Shown piece after piece: positions 45,184-54,566 of a stretch of 64,000 nt of DNA. Location: positions 143,276 through 207,275 of the forward strand of contig NZ_JAQMUE010000080.1 in assembly GCF_028330985.1 (NCBI RefSeq), written 5' to 3'. The notes under the pieces are model-generated. The model was not told the origin of the DNA. It worked only from the letters and a program-made list of their open reading frames with translations, and made no database searches. The position numbers were made by a program, and so were the translations under genes. The stretch comes from Roseofilum reptotaenium CS-1145 (lineage in GTDB: Bacteria; Cyanobacteriota; Cyanobacteriia; Cyanobacteriales; Desertifilaceae). The first letter of the stretch is position 1. Every line of letters starts with the position of its first letter.

Positions 45184-47211
45184 TTAACGTAGCTTATTTT
45201 CAAATACTTCAAAGGTTCTGAGCAAGTTGATGGCTGAACGATAGGCTTCTTCGGTCAATTCTAATTGTTCCTCTGGAGTATCGACAATCTCATCGGCTAA
45301 TAATCTTAAAGAACCAATCATCGAATTGAGTTGAGTTCTAGCTTCGTAGGATGCTTTCGATAGGGTTTGATAGTCAATCCTTTGCTGACCAGTAGTTTCT
45401 GATGCTTCTGTTTCTGAAAATTGCATGGAATGCAGACGATGATATAACCCTTTTTGTTCTAATAATTCCTGATGATTCCCGACTTCCATCACTTGACCCT
45501 TGTCTAAAACAGCAATTTGATCGGCGTTCTGAATGGTGGAGAGACGGTGAGCAATGACTAATGTGGTCCGATCGCGGCTCAGATGGTCGATCGCTTCTTG
45601 AACAATGCGCTCAGACACTGTATCGAGGGCACTCGTGGCTTCATCTAGGATCAAGATATCTGGATCTTGCAGCAGCGCTCTGGCGATCGCCAACCGTTGG
45701 CGTTGTCCTCCCGAAAGCATCACACCGCGATCGCCCACTTCTGTTTCCCATTGTTTCGGCAATTGCATAATAAAATCATAAGCATTCGCCTGTTTCGCTG
45801 CCGTTACCATCTCATCCTCCGCAGCATCTGGACGAGCATAAATAATATTATTTCTCACCGTATCATTAAACAGAAACGTTGTTTGACTGACAATTCCCAT
45901 GGATTTTCGCAAACTACGCAGCTCAAACTCACGAATATCACGGCCATCGATCAAAATAGAACCTTCCGTCGGATCGTAAAATCTGGGCAACAAATCCGCA
46001 AATGTTGATTTTCCTGCTCCTGACGAACCCACCAACGCTAAACTCTTCCCTCTAGGCAAGACTAAATCAGCTTTCTTAATGACTAAATGATTATGACCGG
46101 GATAAGCAAATGATATCTCTTTGAAATGAATCTTATCCTGAAACCCATTAAACGGAACAATTCCTTGAGTCATAATCGGCTTATTATCACGCCGCCAGAT
46201 ATCATAGGCAAAATCCACACTCGCTGACGCTTTAGCCAAGGTATTTCGGACACCATTAATCGAATTTACCACCGGCATCATCCGAAACAAAACAAACAGA
46301 TACGTGAGCAGAATCGCTGATAAACTTTCCAATTGACTGGAGAAAAACGCACGTCCGACCAGTAGAATGGAAATCACTGTAAATATATTCGTAATTTCGC
46401 TTAAGGGCTTAATTAGGGCACTATTACTTTGCGCTAAGAAGTTAAACTTCTCCAGCTTAAGCATCATCTTCTTAATTAAACTAAACTCTTGCTGCTCATT
46501 TCCAACTGACTTGACTAATCGAATTCCACCTAAAACTTCCAACACCTTAATCGAGTACATCCTTTGCTGATTAGACACTTCTTTCCCCAACTTCTTAGAA
46601 CGTTTGACCACACCTTGGTTAACCACGGCAACCATAACGATCATTAGAGTGGAAATAACGGTCAATTGCCAGGACAAAGAAACGAGGAAAGACAAGAAAA
46701 AGAACGAGGTAATTAGGTAAATTGTCAAATCCACATATGAATTGATTGCCGTTGTTGTTTGTGTTGTATCTCCCCCTAAACGTTTTGTAATATCACCTAA
46801 CTTATTCTTACTATAAAAATCAATATCTGTTTCTAGAAGAGTTGACATAATATCAATCTTCATACTATTGGTCATTCTTCGCTTGAATGCGGCTGCTACA
46901 ATAGCACGCAAATAATTCACCCCTTCCTTCAATATAATTGTCAATACAATAGCTGCTAACATTACCCCTAGTCGGTACTGTTCAGGAATACCTTGAAAGG
47001 GTGCAAAGATAAATTTCAGTGCAGGAGGCGCACCTTTAAGTTCAACTTCTTGTCCCACAATCTGAAGAACAACTGGAATAATTAGGGCAGTATTCACCCC
47101 ATTAAAAATGGCTCCAGAGAATCCTAGGATAATGTTGCTGATTAAGGGGATGGGATATTTCTTTAAGTATTTAAATAGAAACTCTCTAGATGACATACTG
47201 TACCTCTTCAC
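45184..47211 (-). CDS. ABC exporter, fused permease and ATPase
   Basis: This 675-residue half-transporter (670 from the second ATG at 47196) has an N-terminal membrane domain of six helices (about 20-320) and an ATPase domain (about 345-590): Walker A GSSGAGKST, Q-loop VSQTTFLFND, signature LSGGQRQR, Walker B ILILDEATSALD and the switch AHRLSTI. It is of the MsbA/HepA type, used for lipid-linked glycans or polysaccharide units. About 80 residues follow the ATPase domain, forming an unusual helical tail (LTEEAYRSAINLLRTFEVFE). It probably exports the cluster's product. Confidence 0.93.
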   Translation of the reverse strand: MKRYSMSSREFLFKYLKKYPIPLISNIILGFSGAIFNGVNTALIIPVVLQIVGQEVELKGAPPALKFIFAPFQGIPEQYRLGVMLAAIVLTIILKEGVNYLRAIVAAAFKRRMTNSMKIDIMSTLLETDIDFYSKNKLGDITKRLGGDTTQTTTAINSYVDLTIYLITSFFFLSFLVSLSWQLTVISTLMIVMVAVVNQGVVKRSKKLGKEVSNQQRMYSIKVLEVLGGIRLVKSVGNEQQEFSLIKKMMLKLEKFNFLAQSNSALIKPLSEITNIFTVISILLVGRAFFSSQLESLSAILLTYLFVLFRMMPVVNSINGVRNTLAKASASVDFAYDIWRRDNKPIMTQGIVPFNGFQDKIHFKEISFAYPGHNHLVIKKADLVLPRGKSLALVGSSGAGKSTFADLLPRFYDPTEGSILIDGRDIREFELRSLRKSMGIVSQTTFLFNDTVRNNIIYARPDAAEDEMVTAAKQANAYDFIMQLPKQWETEVGDRGVMLSGGQRQRLAIARALLQDPDILILDEATSALDTVSERIVQEAIDHLSRDRTTLVIAHRLSTIQNADQIAVLDKGQVMEVGNHQELLEQKGLYHRLHSMQFSETEASETTGQQRIDYQTLSKASYEARTQLNSMIGSLRLLADEIVDTPEEQLELTEEAYRSAINLLRTFEVFENKLR

Positions 47212-47223
47212 CTGATCTCAATG

Positions 47224-48429
47224 TTATATAGTTTTATGTTTACGAAGATTGTCAATAAGCGTTTTTAATTCTTTTGACATCGCTTCAATATTATAGTTTT
47301 CCATACATCTTTTGCGGCTTTTTTGACCTTGTTCATTCGCTAAATCTAAATCCTTGAAAATAGACTCAATCCGATTGGCAATTTGATCGGGAGACTCTGG
47401 ATCGACTAAATAACCAGTTCCTCCTAAAATTTCTGGTAAATCCCCCACATTAGAGGCTAAAACTGGCTTGGACATAGCCATCGCATCGGTCAATTTTAGC
47501 GGGAATTGGGCTAAGGCTGCCGGTGTATTCCGTTGGGGAACGACCACTACATGGGCCGCAGACACCACCTCTGGCATTTTCTCGTAAGGCAGTTTGGGAA
47601 TCTGAATAATCCACCGTCCCCATTTCTCTTGCAAATGGCGATCGTAATCATCATAAGGACTACCCCCAATAATAACGACTCTCAAATCCGGTTGATCGAG
47701 TTTATCCAAAGCCAGTAAAACATCTTCAATGCCTTTGTAGGGTCTTGGTGCTCCGGGAAACATTAGTACTCGATAGTCAGAAAGTCCGTATAGCTCTCTG
47801 GAAACTTCGGGATTATAATTTTGGGGATTAAACAAGGTTGTATCTTTACCATTAGGGACATAAACTCCACCAAAACGCTCCTGCAAAAATCGGGTATGAA
47901 CCGTTACTGCATCAGCTAGAGAAACTTGATTTTCCATCCATTTTAGATAGAGGGGATGATCGGGCATTCTCAGTGCTCCCTGTGGCTTCAGAATATCGCG
48001 GCCAAACTGTTTTAAACCGGGACGATAGCGCCATTGGTCTCCCCCGTGCCAACTTAATTCCCAATCATCAATATCTAAAATTACGGAGCAACGACGCTGC
48101 ATTCTTTTGAGTAAGGCTAAACCAAAACTGGTAGGTTTCGGTCTTAAGGCATACAGAATATCTCCTTGAATGGCTTTGAGTAAGGTTTGGGCAGAGCGGA
48201 AAAACCCTGGATAGTTGACACCGGGTACACAAACTATGGGATACTTGGACTCAGAGGTATCTGGCGGTTCACCAAAACTAAATCCCAGAATTTCTACTTC
48301 ATGCCCCAAGTTGGTTAATGCTTGAGCCAACAAAAAGGTGCGGACAGCTCCTCCCCAACGACCGGCACCCGCTTGCGAAAGATCGCTGACGAGTATAGAA
48401 ATTTTCAAGGCATTAGATGTAGTCTCCAT
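47224..48429 (-). CDS. GT4 family glycosyltransferase
   Basis: The ATG at 48429 (METTSNALKISILVSDLSQA) gives 401 residues; the upstream TTG is unlikely. Acceptor domain: GAGRWGGAVRTFLLAQALTN. The donor domain has YRVLMFPGAPRPYKGIEDVL, a KMPEVVSAAHVVVVPQ strand, LKLTDAMAMSKPVLASNVGD and the end of a GT4 fold. The gene is 12 bases ahead of the exporter gene on the same strand, suggesting joint expression. Confidence 0.9.
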   Translation of the reverse strand: METTSNALKISILVSDLSQAGAGRWGGAVRTFLLAQALTNLGHEVEILGFSFGEPPDTSESKYPIVCVPGVNYPGFFRSAQTLLKAIQGDILYALRPKPTSFGLALLKRMQRRCSVILDIDDWELSWHGGDQWRYRPGLKQFGRDILKPQGALRMPDHPLYLKWMENQVSLADAVTVHTRFLQERFGGVYVPNGKDTTLFNPQNYNPEVSRELYGLSDYRVLMFPGAPRPYKGIEDVLLALDKLDQPDLRVVIIGGSPYDDYDRHLQEKWGRWIIQIPKLPYEKMPEVVSAAHVVVVPQRNTPAALAQFPLKLTDAMAMSKPVLASNVGDLPEILGGTGYLVDPESPDQIANRIESIFKDLDLANEQGQKSRKRCMENYNIEAMSKELKTLIDNLRKHKTI

Positions 48430-48494
48430 CACAGGCGATCGCCCCAATACATCAGAATCAATACAGTTATCTTTAGTATCATTTTTTCTATCTC

Positions 48495-48704
48495 TCAAGA
48501 ATCCACTAATTTCAACCGTCCAGTTTGTAGAGCATCCAATATCCGGTTAATCTCCTGTTTCATCTCCTGAGTCAGTTTCATATTCGAGATCAGGGCAGAA
48601 CTAATAATCAAGTATTCTTTCGGTGTCAGTTGACCTCTCTCAAGAATGCCTTTAACCACTTGATGAGCGACCAAGTTCGGTTGGTTAGATGGGGAACGGG
48701 ACAT
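48495..48704 (-). CDS. Small conserved cyanobacterial hypothetical protein
   Basis: The 69-residue protein is highly helical (PNLVAHQVVKGILERGQLTP, then IISSALISNMKLTQEMKQEI and a terminal GRLKLVDS). I recall similar short proteins in many cyanobacteria but no function. It precedes the GT4 gene by 65 bases on the same strand and is divergent from gloB. A strong GGGA stretch precedes its ATG. Confidence 0.75.
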   Translation of the reverse strand: MSRSPSNQPNLVAHQVVKGILERGQLTPKEYLIISSALISNMKLTQEMKQEINRILDALQTGRLKLVDS

Positions 48705-48872
48705 AAAGGGTTTGTCTAGTTGGCGATCGCGTGATAACGTTTTCGGCTATTGATGGGGAAGAGTCGTCTTGATGGCTTTTCTAGAGGATCAAAACTTTAC
48801 CTCACATCTTACCCTTACAATAGGAGAGAAGAGGAAAATTCTGAAGTTCATTAAGTATACCCTCAAGATCCT

Positions 48873-49646
48873 ATGCAAGTTTACCGACTTCCTGCTCTTT
48901 CCGATAACTATATCTTTGTTTTACACGATCGCCACCTCAACCAAGCTGCTGTCGTCGATCCCGCCCAACCGCAGCCCGTCTTAGAGTGCCTAGCGCAGCT
49001 CGGTGCAGACCTAATCGCCATCCTCAACACCCATCATCATAGCGATCATATCGGCGGCAATCAACAGTTAATGGAGAGATTTCCCCAACTTCAAGTTTAC
49101 GGGGGGGCTGTAGACCGGGGGAGAATTCCGGGACAACACTTTTTTCTTGAAGACGGCGATCGCCTCACCATTTTAGGCCAAGAAGCGCAAATCTTCTTTG
49201 TACCCGGTCATACCAAAGCACATATTGCCTACTACTTCCCTCCAGCAGATGTTAGTGAACCCGGAAATTTGTTCTGTGGAGACACCCTATTTGCGGGTGG
49301 ATGTGGTCGCCTCTTTGAGGGAACCCCAGCCCAGATGGTTAATTCTCTGAGTAAATTAAGAAATCTTCCCGATAATACCCAAATTTGGTGCGCCCACGAA
49401 TACACCCTCAGCAACCTCAAATTTGCCCTAACAGTAGATGGGGATAACCCCAAACTACAAGAGAGATTTGCCAGCGTCAAGGAAGCGAGACAAAACAACC
49501 AACCCACCGTCCCCTCCGTCCTGGGTCTGGAAAAACTCACCAATCCCTTCCTGCGTTGGGATCAGCCCAGTTTGCAAGCTGCTGCAAACAGCACCGATCC
49601 CGTGCAAACGTTTAGTCGTATTCGCGGTAAAAAAGACCTGTTTTAG
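48873..49646 (+). CDS. gloB: Hydroxyacylglutathione hydrolase (glyoxalase II)
   Basis: The 257-residue MBL-fold enzyme hydrolyses S-lactoylglutathione to lactate, the second step of methylglyoxal detoxification. The dinuclear metal site is complete: [11 protein letters not shown] (HxHxDH), [11 protein letters not shown], and [17 protein letters not shown]-terminal [12 protein letters not shown] and LRWD fit the substrate-binding domain. Length is typical. A 168-base spacer divides it from the divergent small gene. Confidence 0.96.
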   Translation: MQVYRLPALSDNYIFVLHDRHLNQAAVVDPAQPQPVLECLAQLGADLIAILNTHHHSDHIGGNQQLMERFPQLQVYGGAVDRGRIPGQHFFLEDGDRLTILGQEAQIFFVPGHTKAHIAYYFPPADVSEPGNLFCGDTLFAGGCGRLFEGTPAQMVNSLSKLRNLPDNTQIWCAHEYTLSNLKFALTVDGDNPKLQERFASVKEARQNNQPTVPSVLGLEKLTNPFLRWDQPSLQAAANSTDPVQTFSRIRGKKDLF

Positions 49647-49677
49647 AGCTTTGAAGAATCAAGGGTCAGTACAGGAA

Positions 49678-49706
49678 TTGCGATCGCCCTCAAAGTCCGA
49701 TATAAT
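49678..49706 (+). promoter_or_regulatory. Sigma-70-type promoter of rplI
   Basis: TTGCGA at 49678-49683 and TATAAT at 49701-49706 are separated by 17 bases, close to the consensus. Transcription should start about 49713, leaving a 40-base leader before the rplI ATG. The -35 box overlaps a HIP1 GCGATCGC octamer. Confidence 0.75.
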
Positions 49707-49753
49707 AAAAGACTTTGATCCAACGTAACTCACTAGAGAAAAGCCAACTCATC

Positions 49754-50212
49754 ATGAGCAAAAGAGTACAAATCGTATTAAACAAAGATGTAAGCAAACT
49801 CGGCAAATCCGGGGATGTAGTAGACGTTGCCCGTGGTTATGCCCGTAACTATCTCATTCCCCACGGTATAGCCCTGCGTGCCACCCCAGGTATCCTCAAA
49901 CAAGTTGAAATTCGTAAAGAAAAAGAACGTCAACGGTTACTCGAAGAAAAACGTCAGGCTGAAGCCCGCAAAACTGCCCTGGAAACCATCGGTCGCTTCA
50001 CCATTCGCAAACAAGTCGGCGAAGGAGAAGCTATTTTTGGAACCGTTACTGACCGAGAAGTCGCTGAAGTTATCCTGGAAACGACTGCCCAAGAAGTAGA
50101 CCGTCGTGGCATTACCCTACCGGAAATCAGCAGACTCGGATTCTATAATGCTGAAATTAAACTGCATCCTGAAGTAACCGCAACTGTTGAAATCCAAGTT
50201 GCCGCCCTTTAG
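49754..50212 (+). CDS. rplI: 50S ribosomal protein L9
   Basis: The ATG at 49754 ([20 protein letters not shown]) gives 152 residues, the usual cyanobacterial length; in-frame sequence upstream is leader. The N-terminal domain includes [19 protein letters not shown], the L9 signature. A long helix with Lys/Glu/Arg-rich sequence links to the C-terminal domain ([18 protein letters not shown]). It binds 23S rRNA domain V. dnaB follows 99 bases on, as in many bacteria. Confidence 0.98.
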   Translation: MSKRVQIVLNKDVSKLGKSGDVVDVARGYARNYLIPHGIALRATPGILKQVEIRKEKERQRLLEEKRQAEARKTALETIGRFTIRKQVGEGEAIFGTVTDREVAEVILETTAQEVDRRGITLPEISRLGFYNAEIKLHPEVTATVEIQVAAL

Positions 50213-50215
50213 GGA

Positions 50216-50311
50216 TGGGGAGATAGGGGGATAGGGAAACCTTAAAGTAGAATTATTCTATTCTCCACATCCCCACATCTCTCTATTCCCTATTCCCCAT
50301 TCCCTATTCCC
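50216..50311. repeat. GGGGATAG / TATTCCC spacer repeats between rplI and dnaB
   Basis: A purine-rich set of heptads (GGGATGGGGAGATAGGGGGATAG) near 50216-50240 is followed by pyrimidine-rich CTATTCC and CCCTATTCCC units near 50265-50311, which end at the dnaB ATG. The two halves are complementary and could form a long hairpin over the start region. No Shine-Dalgarno remains ahead of dnaB. Confidence 0.7.
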
Positions 50312-53300
50312 ATGGTCAGCGAGTCCAGCCTTCCAGCTCTTCCCGACACCCTTCCTCCCCAAAATATTGAGGCGGAAGAATCCATCCTCGGCGGTATTTT
50401 ACTCGACCCAGAAGCCATTAATCGGGTGATGGATATTCTCCACCCCGAAGCCTTTTCCATTTCCGCACACCAAAAAATCTACCAAGCGACTCTCACTCTC
50501 CACAACAGTGGGAAACCCACGGATTTTATGACCGTGAACAGTTGGCTCTCCGATCAGAACCTATTAGACAAAGTAGGAGGTCAGAGCAAACTGGTACAAC
50601 TGCTCGACCGTACAGTGAGCGCAGTGAACATTGACGAGTATGCCAAACTCGTCATGGATAAATATCTACGTCGTCAACTGATTACAGCAGGTCACGAAAT
50701 TGTACAGTTGGGTTATGATACGGCAACTGATATTAAACAAATTCTCGACCAAGCCGAACAAAAAATCTTTAATCTCACCCAAGATCGCGTACAAAAAGGT
50801 CTCGTTTCTTTAGCGGAAACCTTAACTCATACCTACGAAGAAATCCAATCCCAAAGTACAGGAGAAATTTTACCCGGTTTGCCCTGCCAATTTTACGATC
50901 TTGATGCGATGACCGGGGGATTTCAGCGATCGGATTTGATTATTATTGCTGGACGGCCGTCAATGGGGAAATGTTTAGCCTATGATAGTGAAATTGTCAT
51001 AGATGATGGTTCAGTATTAACGATTGCGGAGATTTGTGAGCAACAGCAGGCTACACTTTTAACCTTGGGAGAAGATTGGCAACTGACAACTACTCAACCT
51101 TCGGCCTTTGTAGATGATGGGATAAAGCCCGTTTTTCGAGTAAAAACTTGTTTGGGAAGGCAGATTGAGACCACACTCACTCACCCTTTTCGTACCTTAA
51201 CTGAATGGAAACCCCTGTCTGAGTTGAAACCGGGTGCGACTATTGCTGTACCGCGTGAAATCCCAATTTTTGGCAGCAAAACTCTACCTGAACCTAAAAT
51301 TAAATTACTGGCTTATTTAATTGGTGATGGCTGTCTGACAGGGACAACTCCCCAATTTACGAATGCTAATTTGAGACTACAAGCTGAGTTTGCCCAAGCG
51401 GTTTCCTCTTTCCCTGGTCTGAAGATATCCGAACAAACCTCTCAAGGGACAAGAACCTTAACCAGTTATGTTGTCCGATGTCCTTTAAAAACCTCTGAAG
51501 CCAGAAAATATTTTGGTCAAAAACTCAGACAACTTTTACAAGATCGCTCTTACTCGGCTCACCAATTGGCCAAACAACTTTCTGTCAGTCCTTCATTAAT
51601 TGCGCCGTGGCTTCAAGGTAAATCAGGGCCAAATCCTGCCAGTTTTGAGAAAATTTGTCAGATGTTTGCTGTAACTCCTTCTTTTTTTGGAGTAACGAGT
51701 TCGGCACAACTTTATAGCAAAGAGAAAAATCTATTAACTCAGTGGTTGCAAAGTTTGGGCTTATGGGGGAAAGATGCACACCAAAAAACGATTCCAGCGA
51801 TTATCTTTCAATTGAAGCGATCGCAGCTTGCTTTGTTTCTCAACCGACTTTTTGCTACAGATGGCTGGATCAGTGTGTTACAGAGTGGACAAGTTCAGCT
51901 AGGTTATACCAGTGTTAGCGAAACGTTAATACGACAGCTACAACATCTACTCTTGCGCTTCGGAATCATTGCTCGGCTAAAAAAACGGCAAGTTAAATAT
52001 AAGTCAGAAAGAAGACCCGCATGGCAGATGGATATTACTGATGGGCGATCGCTACAAACATTTATTGAAGCCATTGGGATTTTTGGCAAAGAAGAAGCTT
52101 GCTTCAAAGCACAGAAGGCTTTACAGTCTAAGCAATATCAAACCAACCGAGATTTGATTCCCATAGAAGTATGGGAAGAAATTACCCAGGTTAAGGGGAC
52201 AGAAAGTTGGAAATCAATGGGACAACGGGCAGGAATTGTTGCCAGTAACCTCCATGTAGGGCGCAGATGTCCCACACGCGATCGCTTGAGTGTCATCGCT
52301 AAAGCCTTAGATTCTGAAGATCTCCAGCATTTAGCAACCAGTCATATCTATTGGGATAGGATCGTCTCGATTGAATTAGTAGGCTATAAACAAGTTTATG
52401 ATTTAACTATTCCCACAACTCACAACTTTATCGCCAATGATATTTGTGTTCATAATACCAGTTTTGCGATGGGAATTGCCAATAACATTGCCCAAACGAG
52501 TCATTTAGCCGCAGCTATTTTTAGTTTAGAGATGTCCAAAGAGCAATTAGCGCTGCGTTTACTCTCTAGTGAAGCGGGAATTGAAAGTAATCGTCTCAGG
52601 TCAGGGCGGATTAGTCAAACGGAATGGGAGCCTTTGATTGAAGCGCAAACGAATCTGTCTGAGTTGCCGATTTATATTGATGATACGGCTAATACTACGG
52701 TGACGCAGATGCGATCGCAAGCTCGCCGACTGCAAGCAGAACAAGGGCAACTCGGATTAGTGTTGCTCGACTACCTGCAACTGATGGAAGGAAGCAGCGA
52801 TAATCGGGTGCAAGAACTCTCCAAAATTACTCGGCAACTCAAGGGACTGGCACGGGAATTAAATGTACCGGTTATTGCTTTATCTCAGCTCAGTCGTTCA
52901 GTGGAATCACGCACTAATAAGCGGCCAATGATGTCCGATTTGAGGGAATCAGGTTGTTTAACTGGAGATACTCTAATTCCCTTAGCTGATGAAGGGATTG
53001 AAGTTCCAATTCAAAATTTACTCGGTCGCTCTAACTTTACGGTTTGGGCAGTCAATTTAGAGAATTTGAAAATTGAAAAAGCCATGGCTACTAAAGTATT
53101 TTCAACAGGAATTAAGCCTGTTTTTAGGCTAACTACTCGTCTAGGACGTGAGATTCAAGCGACCGCGAATCATCCATTTTTAACCATTGATGGATGGAAA
53201 AGGTTAGATCAATTGGAAGTTGGCTCTCATATGGCTCTACCTCGAATATTACCGGGTTCAAAAGATTCATCGATCAGTGATTCTGAATTAGCATTACTGG

Positions 53301-53704
53301 GTCATTTAATTGGAGATGGTTGTACCTTACCTCGACATGCTATTCAGTACACGACAAGAGAAGTCGTACAGTCAGAAGAATTATATACTTTAGCCAATAG
53401 CGATATTTATTGGGATCGAGTGGTTTCGATAGAAGCTTGTGGAGAAGCAGAAGTTTATGATTTAACAGTTCCCGGTTATCACAATTTTGTAGCCAATAAT
53501 ATTGTTGTTCACAACAGTATTGAGCAAGATGCGGATTTGGTGATTATGTTATACCGAGATGAATATTATAATCCCGATACCACCGATCGCGCGATCGCCG
53601 AAGTGATCATTACCAAACACCGTAACGGCCCCACTGGAGTCGTAAAACTGCTCTTTGACCCTGAATTTACCCGGTTCCGCAACTTGGCCAAGCCCCCCAA
53701 TTAG
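50312..53704 (+). CDS. dnaB: Replicative DNA helicase DnaB, containing two inteins
   Basis: The precursor is 1130 residues; removal of both inteins leaves 448, the usual DnaB length. DnaB is the hexameric 5'-3' helicase of the replication fork. N-terminal domain: PQNIEAEESILGGILLDPEA. The helicase Walker A GRPSMGKT is split after Lys220 by intein 1 (residues 221-715); the C-extein resumes with TSFAMG. LVLLDYLQLM is Walker B. The region DLRESG is followed by intein 2 (882-1068), then SIEQDADLVIMLYRDEYY. Both insertions interrupt conserved catalytic motifs, so splicing is essential for function. Confidence 0.97.
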   Translation: MVSESSLPALPDTLPPQNIEAEESILGGILLDPEAINRVMDILHPEAFSISAHQKIYQATLTLHNSGKPTDFMTVNSWLSDQNLLDKVGGQSKLVQLLDRTVSAVNIDEYAKLVMDKYLRRQLITAGHEIVQLGYDTATDIKQILDQAEQKIFNLTQDRVQKGLVSLAETLTHTYEEIQSQSTGEILPGLPCQFYDLDAMTGGFQRSDLIIIAGRPSMGKCLAYDSEIVIDDGSVLTIAEICEQQQATLLTLGEDWQLTTTQPSAFVDDGIKPVFRVKTCLGRQIETTLTHPFRTLTEWKPLSELKPGATIAVPREIPIFGSKTLPEPKIKLLAYLIGDGCLTGTTPQFTNANLRLQAEFAQAVSSFPGLKISEQTSQGTRTLTSYVVRCPLKTSEARKYFGQKLRQLLQDRSYSAHQLAKQLSVSPSLIAPWLQGKSGPNPASFEKICQMFAVTPSFFGVTSSAQLYSKEKNLLTQWLQSLGLWGKDAHQKTIPAIIFQLKRSQLALFLNRLFATDGWISVLQSGQVQLGYTSVSETLIRQLQHLLLRFGIIARLKKRQVKYKSERRPAWQMDITDGRSLQTFIEAIGIFGKEEACFKAQKALQSKQYQTNRDLIPIEVWEEITQVKGTESWKSMGQRAGIVASNLHVGRRCPTRDRLSVIAKALDSEDLQHLATSHIYWDRIVSIELVGYKQVYDLTIPTTHNFIANDICVHNTSFAMGIANNIAQTSHLAAAIFSLEMSKEQLALRLLSSEAGIESNRLRSGRISQTEWEPLIEAQTNLSELPIYIDDTANTTVTQMRSQARRLQAEQGQLGLVLLDYLQLMEGSSDNRVQELSKITRQLKGLARELNVPVIALSQLSRSVESRTNKRPMMSDLRESGCLTGDTLIPLADEGIEVPIQNLLGRSNFTVWAVNLENLKIEKAMATKVFSTGIKPVFRLTTRLGREIQATANHPFLTIDGWKRLDQLEVGSHMALPRILPGSKDSSISDSELALLGHLIGDGCTLPRHAIQYTTREVVQSEELYTLANSDIYWDRVVSIEACGEAEVYDLTVPGYHNFVANNIVVHNSIEQDADLVIMLYRDEYYNPDTTDRAIAEVIITKHRNGPTGVVKLLFDPEFTRFRNLAKPPN
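50972..52456 (+). mobile_element. Intein 1 in DnaB, with LAGLIDADG homing endonuclease
   Basis: The 495-residue insertion lies between Lys (GRPSMGK) and Thr (TSFAMG) of the P-loop. It begins with Cys (CLAYDSEIVIDDG) and ends with ICVHN; the Cys1, penultimate His and terminal Asn needed for splicing are present, and the +1 residue is Thr. Block B is LTHPFRTL. Two endonuclease motifs, LLAYLIGDGC and LNRLFATDGW, are both intact. Between them lies a Cro/CI-type helix-turn-helix (SAHQLAKQLSVSPSLIAPWL). It is probably an active homing element. Confidence 0.95.
52955..53515 (+). mobile_element. Intein 2 in DnaB, mini-intein without complete endonuclease
   Basis: The 187-residue insertion follows DLRESG and precedes SIEQDAD, the same site as the well-known Synechocystis DnaB intein. 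It begins CLTGDTLIPLADEG, carries ATANHPFLTIDGWKRL (block B), DLTVPGYHNFVANN (block F) and ends VVHN; +1 is Ser. A single vestigial LLGHLIGDGC motif remains, so the endonuclease has been mostly deleted while splicing residues are kept. Confidence 0.95.
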
Positions 53705-53769
53705 ATCAATGTATGTCATGGGATAAACTAAAGTCTGCGATAAACTAAAGAGAAACTCCTCGTCAACTT

Positions 53770-54561
53770 ATGCTACTGAAATATCATCTCAGAAATAGTT
53801 TACCCTCGGCGCAGGATTTACCCGACTCGGATGAGACTCCTGTGGATAACGAACTGCAAGATTTAATTCCCACTCTCCTCAAAGCGATGCTGGCACTCAT
53901 TTGGTCAGAGCGCATGGATTGGTTTTTTGGCGTGGATATGGGAGTTTACACCGATCCGAACCAACCTGCTATTGTCCCCGATGGTTTTTTAAGTATCGGT
54001 GTCCCTCGGATCATTGATGAAGGTTTACGGTTATCTTATGTTCTTTGGGAGGAGAGAGAAATTCCGACTTTCGTGTTAGAAGTGGTCTCCACAACACCAA
54101 GAGGAGAATATAGCGAGAAAAAACAAAAATATGCCCAATTGGGAGTTCTCTACTATGCAATCTATAATCCTCTGCGGAAAAAGAAACAGAAGCTAGAAGT
54201 TTATCAACTCCAGGGGGGGGAATATGAATTATTATCTGGAGGAGAACCGGTCTGGTTATCCCAACTCAATTTAGGCATCGGTACAGATCGAGGAACTTAT
54301 CAAGGAATTACCAGAGAATGGCTCTATTGGTATGATGAAAACGGAAGGCGCTATCTGACTCCAGAGGAAAGGGTAGAGAGTGCTGAACTTGAGCTAGAGA
54401 GCCAGCTTCAGGCAAAAGAGAGCGAGCGCCAGGAAAAGGAACGCCAACAGGAAAGAGCCGATCGCGCTGAAGCAGTTGTTGAAGAGCAAGAGCAGACGAT
54501 TCAACAGTTAAGAGAACGTCTTCAGCAACTGGGTATCGATCCAGATAGTCTGAGTAAATGA
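53770..54561 (+). CDS. Uma2 family protein (DUF820) with C-terminal coiled coil
   Basis: The 263-residue protein has a Uma2 core (about 30-195) with IVPDGFLSIGVPRI, PTFVLEVVSTTPRGE and KKQKYAQLGVLYYAIYNP, the PD-(D/E)XK-type positions D, E and K. Residues about 200-258 form a coiled coil (ESELEL, QAKESERQEKERQQERADRA, then RERLQQLGIDPD). The coiled-coil tail is a frequent variant in cyanobacteria. Role unknown. It is convergent with cobM, 5 bases apart. Confidence 0.9.
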   Translation: MLLKYHLRNSLPSAQDLPDSDETPVDNELQDLIPTLLKAMLALIWSERMDWFFGVDMGVYTDPNQPAIVPDGFLSIGVPRIIDEGLRLSYVLWEEREIPTFVLEVVSTTPRGEYSEKKQKYAQLGVLYYAIYNPLRKKKQKLEVYQLQGGEYELLSGGEPVWLSQLNLGIGTDRGTYQGITREWLYWYDENGRRYLTPEERVESAELELESQLQAKESERQEKERQQERADRAEAVVEEQEQTIQQLRERLQQLGIDPDSLSK

Positions 54562-54566
54562 CAACT

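Noticed and set aside
48430..48498. Extended N-terminus for the GT4 gene from a TTG start
   Set aside because: The extra residues are charged and unlike family starts. The ATG at 48429 gives the normal beginning.
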